Shown here: one piece after another, positions 24,160 to 33,497 of the stretch | How the letters are laid out: the number at the start of each line of letters is the position of its first letter | Numbering within the stretch: the first letter of the stretch is position 1 | NCBI GenBank assembly: GCA_002399025.1 | Contig: DHCV01000023.1 | Span: forward strand, 51,242-100,973 | DNA length: 49,732 nt | Direction: 5' to 3' | Source of the DNA: Bacteroidales bacterium UBA4893 | GTDB lineage: Bacteria; Bacteroidota; Bacteroidia; Bacteroidales; P3 | Position numbers and translations under genes: made by a program | Notes under the pieces: generated by a model | What the model saw: only the letters and a program-made list of their open reading frames with translations | Told to the model about the DNA's origin: nothing | The model's database searches: none

Positions 24160-25953
24160 ATGACTAAAAATATAGAATTAATCAATTGGGTAAATCATTG
24201 GAAAGAGATTTTTCAGCCTAAAGACATTCATTGGTGTGATGGCTCTGAGGAAGAAAACCAAAAAATATTAGATAGTATGGTTGCAAGTGGAGTTGCAATC
24301 AAACTAAATGAAGAAAAAAAACCAAACTCCTACTATTTCCAAACAGACGATTCAGACGTAGCAAGAATTGAGAGCAGAACATTTATTTGCTCTAATAGGC
24401 ACGAAGATGCTGGTCCAACAAATAATTGGAACGACCCTGAATCTATGAAAGAAGCTATGCTAAAGGTTTATAAAGGAGCAATGAAAGGAAGAACAATGTA
24501 TGTTATTCCTTTTTCAATGGGACCTTTAGGCTCAGATAAATCATATATTGGAGTTCAATTAACAGACTCGCCTTATGTTGTTGTTCATATGAGAATAATG
24601 ACAAGAATGGGTAACCCTGCTTTAGATATTTTGGGAGAAAATGGTAGATTTATTCCTTGCATCCATTCTGTTGGTTATCCATTGGAAGAAGGACAGAAGG
24701 ACATAAAATGGCCATGTCGTCCAATTGAAGAAAAATATATTTGCCAATTCCCCGAAACAAAAGAAATCTGGTCTTTTGGTTCAGGATATGGTGGAAATGC
24801 TCTTTTAGGTAAGAAATGTTTTGCTCTACGTATTGCCTCAGTTATTGGTAAAGAAGAAGGATGGTTGGCAGAACATATGTTGATTTTGGGAATAACAAAT
24901 CCAAAAGGAGAGAAAAAATATATTGCAGCAGCCTTCCCTTCTGCTTGTGGTAAAACAAATTTAGCAATGCTCATCCCAACAATTCCTGGATGGAAGGTTG
25001 AAACTGTTGGAGATGATATTGCATGGATGAAGTTTGGAAAAGATGGTCGCTTGTGGGCAATTAATCCTGAAAACGGTTTCTTTGGCGTAGTTCCACAAAC
25101 TTCTTTAGACACAAATCCAAATGCTTTTAACTCTATTCAAAGAAATACTCTTTACACAAATGTTGGATTAACTCCTGATAGGGATGTATGGTGGGAAGGG
25201 ATTGGATATGATTGTCCTGAAGGCACAATAGATTGGAAAGGGAGGGTTTACGATAAAACTTCCAATGAGCCTTGTGCACAAAGCAATTCACGCTTCACTA
25301 CTCCTATTTCTGAATGTCCAGTTGCAGACCCAGAATATAATGAGCCTAATGGAGTTCCTATTTCTGCCATTTTGTTTGGTGGAAGGCGTCAAACAACAAT
25401 TCCTTTAGTATATGAGGCAAATGATTGGAATCATGGAGTTATGATTGGTTCGGTTATTGGTTCAGAAATAACTTCTGCTGTAATTGGTCTTAATGTTGGA
25501 GAGCTTAGGCACGATCCATTTGCAATGAAACCTTTCTGTGGATACAACATGGGAGATTATTTTGCTCATTGGATTAATATTGGTACAAAGACACAAAGCG
25601 AAAATCTACCTAAGATATTCTGCGTTAACTGGTTTAGAAAAGATGAAGGAAAATGGTTGTGGCCTGGTTATGGTGAGAACTCAAGAGTTTTAGCCTATGT
25701 TTTTGATCGTTGCAATAATGAAGATATAGCTATGAACTCTCCTATTGGCAAGATACCTAAAACAAATGCTATCAACACTCAAGGTTTGGATATTAAATCT
25801 GGTCAGATGGAGAAATTGATGCATATTGATAAGACAGAATGGTTAAGTGAAATTGAACGAACAGAGAAATTTTATGAGCTATTTGGCGATAATCTACCTA
25901 AGGAACTAACCAATCAAATTTCTAAACTAAGAGATAGGATAAATAGTTTATAG
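24160..25953 (+). CDS. pckG: Phosphoenolpyruvate carboxykinase (GTP)
   Basis: A 597-residue cytoplasmic enzyme that interconverts oxaloacetate + GTP and PEP + CO2 + GDP. The GTP-type kinase motif FPSACGKTNLAM carries the hyper-reactive cysteine (C263) and GKTN at 264-267. Substrate and metal sites include VVHMRIMTRMG, GSGYGGNALLGKKCFALRIAS and VGDDIAWM. IPLVYEANDW and FCGYNMGDYFAHW are also characteristic. In anaerobic Bacteroidota the enzyme often runs toward oxaloacetate in succinate fermentation, so the direction is open. It has its own promoter and is preceded by a 22-bp phased array. Confidence 0.97.
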   Translation: MTKNIELINWVNHWKEIFQPKDIHWCDGSEEENQKILDSMVASGVAIKLNEEKKPNSYYFQTDDSDVARIESRTFICSNRHEDAGPTNNWNDPESMKEAMLKVYKGAMKGRTMYVIPFSMGPLGSDKSYIGVQLTDSPYVVVHMRIMTRMGNPALDILGENGRFIPCIHSVGYPLEEGQKDIKWPCRPIEEKYICQFPETKEIWSFGSGYGGNALLGKKCFALRIASVIGKEEGWLAEHMLILGITNPKGEKKYIAAAFPSACGKTNLAMLIPTIPGWKVETVGDDIAWMKFGKDGRLWAINPENGFFGVVPQTSLDTNPNAFNSIQRNTLYTNVGLTPDRDVWWEGIGYDCPEGTIDWKGRVYDKTSNEPCAQSNSRFTTPISECPVADPEYNEPNGVPISAILFGGRRQTTIPLVYEANDWNHGVMIGSVIGSEITSAVIGLNVGELRHDPFAMKPFCGYNMGDYFAHWINIGTKTQSENLPKIFCVNWFRKDEGKWLWPGYGENSRVLAYVFDRCNNEDIAMNSPIGKIPKTNAINTQGLDIKSGQMEKLMHIDKTEWLSEIERTEKFYELFGDNLPKELTNQISKLRDRINSL

Positions 25954-25973
25954 GATTAAACTATATTTGAAAA

Positions 25974-25994
25974 TTGGTAATCTATTCTTACCAA
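25974..25994 (-). terminator. Hairpin between convergent genes
   Basis: TTGGTAA and TTACCAA flank a 7-base loop between pckG and the convergent cargo gene, whose stop codon lies inside the hairpin. On the minus strand four T follow. It could serve as a weak bidirectional terminator. Confidence 0.4.
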
Positions 25995-27697
25995 ATTAAA
26001 TGTACGTTTCCTGATTTTTGATGGGTTTTGTCTTCAAAGAGGGTCTTGTATTTGAGTTTCCATACATATAGTCCTCCATTACAAAACCTGCCTTCATAGG
26101 TTCCGTCCCAATACTCTCCTATCTTTGTGGATTCAAAGATTTTATTACCCCAACGGTTATAGACTTGGAATAAGACGCTTTCTAAATATTGCAGCTCGGT
26201 ATAGTAGCCAAATTCAATATTGCTTACATCGTAAGGCGTGAAGGCATTTGGGAGCCAAACATTGATTTCTGGAATTATAATCACAGTTAGATATAGGGTT
26301 ATATTCAATGGGCAGCCTTCGCCTATTTGATAGGTGTTGAAGTAGGTTCCTTCTTCTGTTCTATTAAATCCAAATCTTGTATAAGCTGTTCCTGAGTATA
26401 TGGTGTCATAGATTACTGTATCTCTTAAGTTTACTACTTGTAGGTTTAAGGTGATTATGCTATCGCATCCTCCTACTGAGCTTAATGTGCGAGTATGGAC
26501 TCCTTGTGTACTTTCATTAAATCCATTTTCATAATAAGTTTCTCCTTCACAAATAGTGGCTTGTAGGTTTGTATGAAATGCATCCTGCACACTTAGGTTT
26601 AGGATTATTGTACTGTCGCAACCATTGATTGATTGTAGTTCTTGGATATAGACTCCTTGTGTACTTTCATTAAATCCATTTTCTGTATAGGTCTCACCTT
26701 CACAAATGGTAGCGTCAATTGTGTTTATATAGGGTTCAAGTACTGTTAGATTTATCTGAAAAACATTGGTTGAAGTATTATAGAAATAAGTTCCCGATTC
26801 TGTAAAGGTTGTATCATAAAAGTTAAATGGAAGTTCATTCCCACATATAACTGTATCAATATTAACTATATTTTCAGCAAAAACTATGTTTATAGTATCG
26901 GTAGCTTTGCAAATCTTTTTCATTGTTATATTATCTAAAATAAAATCATTTCCATCCGAAATTGTACTTTGATTTAATATTCTCAATTGAGCAGTTGTCG
27001 CATTAGTATTGTGCCAAACTGCATTGAAAGTTGTCATTTGACAAGGGGTTTGAGCAATTTCAAAAATATCTCCTATAGGTGTTCCATTTATTGAAAATTG
27101 GAACAAAGATAAGGGCAAACTTGTATTTTGAGCAATATTAGCTGACTCAAAAGAACAAACATAAGAAGTGTTGGGCTCAATATTATTCACCATAGCGTCA
27201 TAAACAGTCGGATGAGTTACAGCTGTTGCTCCATTACCAATCATAGCCATTGTCCCATTAGTACATGAAGCAAAATACCAATAGAACTGATCGGCAGTTA
27301 ATCCTACATTATATGTGCCTGCAGGCATTACATTTCCTTGATAGTTCAAATCTGTTGTAAATCCTGTATTTCCCAATTCAAAATCTCCATTATAAACCAA
27401 ATTTGGCTCTGTTAAATAATATGTTTCAACTATATATTGCGTTGCTGTGCTTACTGTTGCTATTGGACTAAAGCTTGTAGGATTACTTAAACCTGTGGAT
27501 GGAAACCAACGACAAGAATCTGCACTTGAAATTGCATTTAATTGTATTTGAACAGTAGAGCCTGAAGTAATTACTGTATCATTCTGTAAAATATTTACAG
27601 AACAAGTATCATCTTGAAATAATAAATTATTTAATCCATAAGTGTTTATGCTCAAACAGAATATTGATAAAACAAGCAGATATAAGGGTTTATTCAT
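25988..27697 (-). CDS. Secreted T9SS type B cargo protein with repeated ICEGETY modules
   Basis: A 569-residue protein with a signal peptide (hydrophobic 4-20). The N-terminal half has an Ig-like segment (SGSTVQIQLNAISSADSCRW) and a carbohydrate-binding-like jelly-roll region (LVYNGDFELGNTGFTTDL, NDFILDNITMKKIC). Two modules beginning near residues 328 and 379 share ICEGETY, ENGFNESTQGV and GCDSxIxLNL. The final 90 residues are the gliding-motility-associated T9SS type B domain (VWLPNAFTPYDVSN, YNRWGNKIFES, WDGTYEGRFCNGG, GNVHLIW). It should be exported to the surface. Ligand and function are unknown. Confidence 0.88.
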   Translation of the reverse strand: MNKPLYLLVLSIFCLSINTYGLNNLLFQDDTCSVNILQNDTVITSGSTVQIQLNAISSADSCRWFPSTGLSNPTSFSPIATVSTATQYIVETYYLTEPNLVYNGDFELGNTGFTTDLNYQGNVMPAGTYNVGLTADQFYWYFASCTNGTMAMIGNGATAVTHPTVYDAMVNNIEPNTSYVCSFESANIAQNTSLPLSLFQFSINGTPIGDIFEIAQTPCQMTTFNAVWHNTNATTAQLRILNQSTISDGNDFILDNITMKKICKATDTINIVFAENIVNIDTVICGNELPFNFYDTTFTESGTYFYNTSTNVFQINLTVLEPYINTIDATICEGETYTENGFNESTQGVYIQELQSINGCDSTIILNLSVQDAFHTNLQATICEGETYYENGFNESTQGVHTRTLSSVGGCDSIITLNLQVVNLRDTVIYDTIYSGTAYTRFGFNRTEEGTYFNTYQIGEGCPLNITLYLTVIIIPEINVWLPNAFTPYDVSNIEFGYYTELQYLESVLFQVYNRWGNKIFESTKIGEYWDGTYEGRFCNGGLYVWKLKYKTLFEDKTHQKSGNVHLIW

Positions 27698-27722
27698 AAA
27701 AAGAATGATGTTTTTGTGTTTG

Positions 27723-27779
27723 CAAATATAATAATTTATTAAACCAGAACACTTATATCTATCAATTTTCTTATTTTTG
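27723..27779. promoter_or_regulatory. Divergent -7 elements
   Basis: On the minus strand TATATTTG (plus coordinates 27723-27730) precedes the cargo gene. On the plus strand TATTTTTG (27772-27779) precedes the hexosaminidase gene. Neither has a convincing -33 TTTG. Confidence 0.45.
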
Positions 27780-27806
27780 CAAATATAAACAAATAAAATC
27801 CTACAA

Positions 27807-30218
27807 ATGAAAAAGAAAATTCAAGTATTAGCTCTATTGATTATTCTATTGTCGAGTCTTACTTATGCTCAAAAAACAATTGATATTATCCCTCAACCTA
27901 TTAGTGTTAAGTTAGATAAAAACTCCTTTTTTACTTATGATAATAATACTAAAATAATTTGTAATGTGGACAGTAAGGAGTATTCTGTAGCTGAGTATCT
28001 TCATTCTCAACTACAAAGATTTAACAATAGTGTTAAACCAATTCTTCCTAAAAAAGATAATCCAAAATATAATATTGCCAACTCAATAATCTTTGTTCTT
28101 TCAAGTGACAAGACTCTTGGGAAAGAAGGTTATCAAATAGATATATTGCAAGATAGAATAGTTGTTTCAGCCAATGATAATCCTGGATTTTTCTATGCTG
28201 CTCAAACACTTATTCAACTGATTATGCCTAATGATGCAACAAATAATAATAGTAACTTAGACTCCTATTCAGCAAATATTCCTTCTGGAAGAATAATTGA
28301 CTATCCTCGTTTTACTTATCGTGGCAAACATTTGGATTGTGCACGACATTTCTTCACTAAGGAAGAGGTAAAGCAATATATTGACCTAATGGCATTCCAT
28401 AAGCTAAATACTCTTCATTGGCATTTGACTGATGATCAAGGATGGAGGGTTGAAATTAAGAAATATCCAAAACTTCAAACCATTGCATCAAAAAGAAAAG
28501 AAACCTTGATTGGGCATTATTCCGACACACCAATCAAATATGATGGCAAAGAATACGGAGGCTACTACACCCAAGAAGAGATTAAAGAGGTAGTTGAATA
28601 TGCAAAACAAAGATTTATTAGAATAATACCTGAAATTGAGATGCCCGGACATGCACTTGCGGCACTTTCGGCTTATCCTGAACTTGGTTGTAGGGATGAA
28701 AAATATGAATCTGCTACAACTTGGGGAGTTTTTGAAGAGGTATTTTGCACTAAAGAAGAAACTTTTGTTTTCTTACAAAATGTTTTGGATGAAGTTGTTG
28801 AACTCTTCCCTTCAGAATATATTCATATTGGAGGAGATGAATGTCCAAAAAAACGTTGGAAAGAATGTCAGATTTGTCAAAACAGAATTAAAGGAAACAA
28901 CTTAAAGGATGAATATGAATTACAATCCTACTTCATGAATAGGATAGAAAAATATTTGGAAGCTAAGGGCAAGAAAGTTATTGGCTGGGATGAAATTTTG
29001 GAAGGTGGATTAAAAGGGGAAGCTACAGTTATGTCTTGGCAAGGAGAGGCTGGAGCAATTGCAGCTGCAAAATCTGGACACGATGCAATTATGGTACCTA
29101 CTGCTTTTCTTTACTTTGATTATTATCAAGGTTCGGCTGAAGTAGAACCATTGGGGATTGGAGGATTTGTTCCATTGAAAAAGGTTTATGATTTTGAGCC
29201 AGTGCCTAAGGAATTGAATGAAACTCAAGCAAAGCATATTATTGGAGTGCAGGCAAACACATGGACAGAATATATTCCTACCTTTAAGAAGGTTCAATAT
29301 ATGGACATTCCACGTATTGCAGCCCTTAGCGAAATTGCTTGGACAAAGAAAGAGAACAAAGATTATAATTCATTTCTTAAAAGGTTAGACAAGCAGATTG
29401 GCAGATACGACTACTTGGGATACAACTATGCAATCTCTCACTATTCAATTCAAGCCTCAACAAAATGGAATGCAAAGAAAAGACAGGTTGAGGTAAATCT
29501 TTCCTCCCCAATGCCAAACTCTGATATTTACTACACTACAAATAATGATGAGCCAACAATAAATTCAATAAAGTTCAACAAACCAATCATTATTACCCAA
29601 AGTACAACCTTAAAAGCCAAAGCAATAAGCAATAAGGCAGTTAAGAAAGATGGCTCAAAGCTTTCTTCTCCTCTTTTCTCACAAAACTATGCTCTCAACA
29701 AGGCAACAGGGAAGGAATATAAATTAGAAAAAATAAACCCTGCTTATCCTGGTAACTCAAAGTTCACACTTACAGACGGACTTTTTGGAACAAGACAAAG
29801 CTATGACCGTTGGGTTGGGACATTAGGAGAGGATTATAAATTGGAATTAGATCTTGGAGAAAAATCACAGATTAAAAACATTTCAATCAATTTCTTAGAC
29901 GAAAAAGGTTCATGGATATTTGCACCTTTGGAGGTTTCATTCTTCATTTCGAGCGATAAAAAAGAATGGAAGAAAATAAAAACTGTTCATACAAAAGACC
30001 TTAAGCCAAACGAAAATAGTATATACACCTATAATTCAGAGGTTCAAAAAGAAATTGGCAGAACAAGATGCGAAAATGTCCCTAAATATGTTACAGAAAT
30101 ATTTGATGATGTTAGATATATAAGGATTGAAGCTAAGGCAATCAAAACTTGCCCTGAAGGACATAGTGGCTATGGTTACAAGGCTCATTGTTTTGCAGAT
30201 GAAATAACAGTGGAGTAG
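27807..30218 (+). CDS. Beta-N-acetylhexosaminidase, GH20
   Basis: An 803-residue secreted glycosidase that removes terminal GlcNAc or GalNAc from glycans. The signal peptide (1-21) is followed by a GH20b N-terminal domain (about 25-160, GYQIDILQDRIVVSA) and the catalytic barrel from about residue 165 (RGKHLDCARHFF, LHWHLTDDQGWRVEI). The catalytic pair is D344-E345 in HIGGDECPKKRW, and the oxazolinium is formed from the substrate N-acetyl group. After about residue 545 come a chitobiase/hexosaminidase C-terminal beta domain and an F5/8-type C discoidin-like domain (about 640-800). No PUL-type SusC/D pair is adjacent, so host- or cell-wall-derived amino sugars are both possible substrates. Confidence 0.94.
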   Translation: MKKKIQVLALLIILLSSLTYAQKTIDIIPQPISVKLDKNSFFTYDNNTKIICNVDSKEYSVAEYLHSQLQRFNNSVKPILPKKDNPKYNIANSIIFVLSSDKTLGKEGYQIDILQDRIVVSANDNPGFFYAAQTLIQLIMPNDATNNNSNLDSYSANIPSGRIIDYPRFTYRGKHLDCARHFFTKEEVKQYIDLMAFHKLNTLHWHLTDDQGWRVEIKKYPKLQTIASKRKETLIGHYSDTPIKYDGKEYGGYYTQEEIKEVVEYAKQRFIRIIPEIEMPGHALAALSAYPELGCRDEKYESATTWGVFEEVFCTKEETFVFLQNVLDEVVELFPSEYIHIGGDECPKKRWKECQICQNRIKGNNLKDEYELQSYFMNRIEKYLEAKGKKVIGWDEILEGGLKGEATVMSWQGEAGAIAAAKSGHDAIMVPTAFLYFDYYQGSAEVEPLGIGGFVPLKKVYDFEPVPKELNETQAKHIIGVQANTWTEYIPTFKKVQYMDIPRIAALSEIAWTKKENKDYNSFLKRLDKQIGRYDYLGYNYAISHYSIQASTKWNAKKRQVEVNLSSPMPNSDIYYTTNNDEPTINSIKFNKPIIITQSTTLKAKAISNKAVKKDGSKLSSPLFSQNYALNKATGKEYKLEKINPAYPGNSKFTLTDGLFGTRQSYDRWVGTLGEDYKLELDLGEKSQIKNISINFLDEKGSWIFAPLEVSFFISSDKKEWKKIKTVHTKDLKPNENSIYTYNSEVQKEIGRTRCENVPKYVTEIFDDVRYIRIEAKAIKTCPEGHSGYGYKAHCFADEITVE

Positions 30219-30244
30219 TATTTTAATTGTTTATTGAGAAGGGA

Positions 30245-30712
30245 ATGAAGTTAAAATTAAGAAAGTTTGAAAAAGGCTATCACCCAACCATTCTAATGCG
30301 AATAATGTTGCTATTGTGTATAATTGCATTCTCTATATCCGCATTATTTAATGGATTTATTGGTATTTTCAATCATATCTCTCAAGAACTAATACAAAAC
30401 CCCAACCTACCATCCTATCTTCATTTCTATCGTGCTGCAATTTTGGATACTATCTCCATAAGCAGAATTTACTTCATTCTAATTGCCCTATTGAATACAT
30501 TCCTTGTAATTAGCTTAATTATAATGTTTAGGGGCTTCACTACGGGTTACTATTCATTTTTTATCTCTCAAATCTTCCTCCTCATCATTCCACTTCTATT
30601 CATTGGGATTAAAGCAATTAGCTTAGGGGACTTAATGATAGCTTTTTTCCTAATAGTATTTTTCTTTATTGAAATTCTAATCTATCAGGTCAAAACTAAG
30701 AAAGAGGATTAG
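30245..30712 (+). CDS. Small membrane protein, four TM segments
   Basis: A 155-residue protein with four predicted membrane segments (IMLLLCIIAFSISALF; ISRIYFILIALLNTFLVIS; FFISQIFLLIIPLLFIG; LMIAFFLIVFFFIEILIY) and basic, charged ends. I do not recognise the family. The frame can be extended to a TTG at 30227, but the ATG at 30245 is the better start. It follows the hexosaminidase on the same strand and may be cotranscribed. It ends just before the heptamer repeat. Confidence 0.55.
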   Translation: MKLKLRKFEKGYHPTILMRIMLLLCIIAFSISALFNGFIGIFNHISQELIQNPNLPSYLHFYRAAILDTISISRIYFILIALLNTFLVISLIIMFRGFTTGYYSFFISQIFLLIIPLLFIGIKAISLGDLMIAFFLIVFFFIEILIYQVKTKKED

Positions 30713-30713
30713 T

Positions 30714-30745
30714 AGTGGTTAATGGTTAATGGTTAGTGGTTAATG
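30714..30745. repeat. GGTTAATG heptamer-type repeat
   Basis: Four imperfect tandem units of GGTTAATG/GGTTAGTG start right at the stop codon of the membrane-protein gene. A related copy follows the HU-HIG gene at 41335-41361. Confidence 0.65.
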
Positions 30746-30784
30746 TCTTTAAGCTCCTTAAAATTAAATGGGACTTATTTGAAA

Positions 30785-30862
30785 TTATCCACCGCAAAAA
30801 TAAAATTATCTCCCGAATAAATTAATTTATCCACCGAATAATTTTAATTATCTCGGGACTTT
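30785..30862. repeat. 4 x 21-bp phased array
   Basis: TTATC-starting cores lie at 30785, 30806, 30827 and 30848, an exact 21-bp step. Copies 2 and 3 are TTATCTCCCGAATAA and TTATCCACCGAATAA, with inverted TTAT/ATAA arms; copies 1 and 4 have diverged. Two related units occur at 40460-40495. Confidence 0.8.
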
Positions 30863-30908
30863 TTTCAAAGACTTTTGGTAGTTTTCTTTTTTCTATTGGA
30901 ATTAATTC

Positions 30909-31334
30909 TTATTCCTCCAATTTCATTGCATAGTGAGGAATTTCTGCTTCAAAGAATAGCTCACCATATTCTTTAAAACCAATTCTTTGATATAGAGGTA
31001 TTGCTTTAAGTTGAGAATGAAGGGTTATTGGCTTTGTAGTAATGTCTTTTATATTTTTAATAACCTCTCTAACAAGCATTTCTCCATAACCTTTATTTCT
31101 ATATTCCTCCAAAACAGCAACTCTTTCCAATTTTATTTTTTCTCCTAAATCTCTCCAACGCATTGTTCCAATTGGGATTTCCTTTTCATTGAAAATTAGA
31201 TAATTCTCTGAATACTCCTCATCCCAATCCTCTTCAAACGGAACATTTTGCTCAATTACAAAAACCTTATAGCGTATCTCTTTGGCTATATCCATTTTGG
31301 TTTGGTCATAAAAATCAATATGTTCTATCCTCAT
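30909..31334 (-). CDS. GNAT-family N-acetyltransferase
   Basis: A 141-residue acetyltransferase. The N-terminus KEIRYKVFVIEQNVPFEEDWDE is typical of the ElaA/YitI-like GNAT group, and the acetyl-CoA loop is VLEEYRNKGYGEMLV. HSQLKAIPLYQRIGFKEYGE is the usual C-terminal strand-helix pair. The acceptor is unknown. Its ATG overlaps the stop codon of the MATE gene by 4 bases (ATGA), which indicates translational coupling. Confidence 0.88.
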   Translation of the reverse strand: MRIEHIDFYDQTKMDIAKEIRYKVFVIEQNVPFEEDWDEEYSENYLIFNEKEIPIGTMRWRDLGEKIKLERVAVLEEYRNKGYGEMLVREVIKNIKDITTKPITLHSQLKAIPLYQRIGFKEYGELFFEAEIPHYAMKLEE

Positions 31335-32641
31335 AATTTATTTGTGAAAATTAGTTTGCGTGAAAAAACTGCCATTAGTACACTTCTTCCTAAAAGATAG
31401 GTTATGAATGCTATCCAAAGTGCTGAATTGGAAAAGAAAGGGCTGAGTCCTAAGAAGATTATAAAAAATAGGGCTGTTGCAATAAAGATTGCATTTCTCA
31501 TTATTGCAGATTTTGTCATTCCAATAAGTATTCCATCGTAAAGAAATGCTACAAAACCTGTTAGAGGTATTAGCAACACCCAAACCAAATAGTTTTTTGC
31601 AACACTAATTACATTTTCTTTATCAGTTAAAATTCTCAAAATGTTTTCTCCAAAAAAGAAGTATAAAATCATAAAAACCAAACTAATACCTAATCCCCAT
31701 GAAAGTATATACTTTACGCTTTTTTGGAGGTTTTTACTATCTTTTGCACCATAGTATCGCCCACAAAGACTCTCTGCAGCATAGGCAAATCCGTCCATAA
31801 AATAAGAAAAAAGTGTAAAAAGCTGCATTAGAAGTGCATTTACAGCCAATATTGGATATTGCATTTTGGATGATGCGATTGTGAAATAGGTTGTTACAAG
31901 AATAAGACAGGTTGTGCGAAGAAAAATGTCGGAATTGACCTTAAAGAATAGTTTCATCTTTTGCCAATCAATGCTTTCCTTAATATTGAAATACTTTTTA
32001 AGTTTCCCATATTTAACTTGCCAGAAAATTATAGTTGTGAAAAGCCCTGTATATTGTGCAATCAATGTTCCATAAGCCACACCTTCAATCTTCATTTTGA
32101 ATTTGATAACAAATAAAAGACTAAAAAAGATATTTACTAAGTTTATCATTATTGCAATAAACATTGGGGTTTTAGAATCTTGCATTCCAATAAGCCAACC
32201 CTTAAGAGCATACATCCCAAGAGTTGCTGGTGCAGCCCAAATCAAAATAAAAAAATATCTTAGAGCTAAATCCATTACTCCATTCTTATTCTCAATAAAA
32301 CTTCTCGTCAGTATAGATATTGGATATTGAAGTATAATTAGACTTAAAGCAATAAGGATGGCAATAAATAGAGCTCTTGTAAGGATATTCATTGATTCCT
32401 TCAAGTCTCTTGCACCATAGGCTTGAGCAGTAAAACCACTTGTTCCCATTCTTAGAAATCCAAAGTTCCAATAAATAAAGTTAAATATCATTGTTCCAAC
32501 TGCAATTGCTCCAATATAGTCGGTGTTGCTGCCTTCGGTATCTAAATGCCCAACAATTGCAGTATCAACCATGCCTAAAAGAGGAACAGTTAGATTTGTG
32601 ATAATGTTTGGGAGTGCTAAGCTTAGTATTCGCTTATTCAT
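31331..32641 (-). CDS. MATE-family efflux transporter (DinF-like)
   Basis: A 436-residue inner-membrane transporter with twelve hydrophobic segments. MNKRILSLALPNIITNLTVPLLGMVDTAIVGHL is the N-terminal signature of the DinF-type MATE branch, and GTSGFTAQAYGA and DGFAYAAESLCGRYYGAKD are the paired internal motifs. It should export small organic compounds by proton or sodium antiport. The longer frame from 32725 would overlap the gene upstream, so the start at 32641 is chosen; it lies 8 bp after that gene's stop. The operon order is 32649-33368, MATE, GNAT. Confidence 0.9.
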   Translation of the reverse strand: MNKRILSLALPNIITNLTVPLLGMVDTAIVGHLDTEGSNTDYIGAIAVGTMIFNFIYWNFGFLRMGTSGFTAQAYGARDLKESMNILTRALFIAILIALSLIILQYPISILTRSFIENKNGVMDLALRYFFILIWAAPATLGMYALKGWLIGMQDSKTPMFIAIMINLVNIFFSLLFVIKFKMKIEGVAYGTLIAQYTGLFTTIIFWQVKYGKLKKYFNIKESIDWQKMKLFFKVNSDIFLRTTCLILVTTYFTIASSKMQYPILAVNALLMQLFTLFSYFMDGFAYAAESLCGRYYGAKDSKNLQKSVKYILSWGLGISLVFMILYFFFGENILRILTDKENVISVAKNYLVWVLLIPLTGFVAFLYDGILIGMTKSAIMRNAIFIATALFFIIFLGLSPFFSNSALWIAFITYLLGRSVLMAVFSRKLIFTNKL

Positions 32642-32648
32642 TGGGTTA

Positions 32649-33368
32649 TTAGTTAGGAATATCCTTTCTTTTACGGAATAGTTTAAGAAAATATGGTAGG
32701 TGCCAAAAGATATGAATGATAGCAATTATTGTCATTGCTATTCCAAACTCAACATGGAGTTTAAGATTTGTTAGATAAATGGATTTTAGTATATTATAGT
32801 TGAGCTGAACCACTAATAGTAGTCCTAAAAGGCAGGACATTAGAAAATTGATTAGGAGTAATGTGTTCCAAATCTTGCGATGAATAATCTTTCTAATTAT
32901 CTTAAATCTAACTAATAGCATCGTAAAGACATAACAAATCAACGTAATTGCACTAATACCTATTAATCTATAGGGTTTTGATTTTACTTTCTTTTTTGTT
33001 TCTTTACTATCTGAATTTAATACCTGGGTATTATAAATAATTTCTTCAACCTCAACCTCAATCAAAGTATCTCCATCTGAATGGATTGTGTCAATTTTAA
33101 TAGGAATACTAATTGCTGTATCTTTAGTTTGAATAGATTTCTTTTCGGCTTTTGGCTTGGATTCCTCTTTCTCAATAACTACACTTGTTTTTGTTTCAAC
33201 AGGAGTAAATTCCGAAGGATCGCATATTCCATCTCCATTCTCATCAACAAAGCGACCACATTGACCATCGCAATTAATAAGTCCTCTTGGGCAGGTAAAT
33301 TGTGCTTGAAGTGTTGTGGATATTATTGAAAATAAAACAAATATACCAAAGATAAATTTTGTTTTCAT
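32649..33368 (-). CDS. Exported Cys-rich/membrane protein, possibly haem-binding
   Basis: A 239-residue protein. A signal peptide (1-22) is followed by a cysteine-rich motif CPRGLINCDGQCGRF and a calcium-loop-like DENGDGICD. A charged linker runs to about residue 130, and the rest is a membrane domain of three or four segments. The last segments contain histidines (LHVEFGIAMTIIAIIHIFWHLPYF), as in DUF4405/cytochrome-b-like proteins where they bind haem. I infer a role in redox or metal handling, but the exact family is not certain. It is first in an operon with MATE and GNAT. Confidence 0.55.
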   Translation of the reverse strand: MKTKFIFGIFVLFSIISTTLQAQFTCPRGLINCDGQCGRFVDENGDGICDPSEFTPVETKTSVVIEKEESKPKAEKKSIQTKDTAISIPIKIDTIHSDGDTLIEVEVEEIIYNTQVLNSDSKETKKKVKSKPYRLIGISAITLICYVFTMLLVRFKIIRKIIHRKIWNTLLLINFLMSCLLGLLLVVQLNYNILKSIYLTNLKLHVEFGIAMTIIAIIHIFWHLPYFLKLFRKRKDIPN

Positions 33369-33409
33369 TATTATTTAAAGTGATTTTGTAGTTCAAAAAA
33401 TATAATTTG

Positions 33410-33440
33410 CAAAATTAAGAATAAGTTTTCAACTTAACAA
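33410..33440 (-). promoter_or_regulatory. Promoter of the 33368-30909 operon
   Basis: Read on the minus strand, TTG (33438-33440) is followed by a 20-bp spacer and TAATTTTG (33410-33417). Confidence 0.6.
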
Positions 33441-33497
33441 TTTATAATAAAACAAAATCAGCACATATATTTCAATCTACTATAACTTAGAATACTT

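Noticed and set aside
32642..32725. N-terminal extension of the MATE gene
   Set aside because: It overlaps the upstream gene and lacks similarity; the start at 32641 gives the standard N-terminus.
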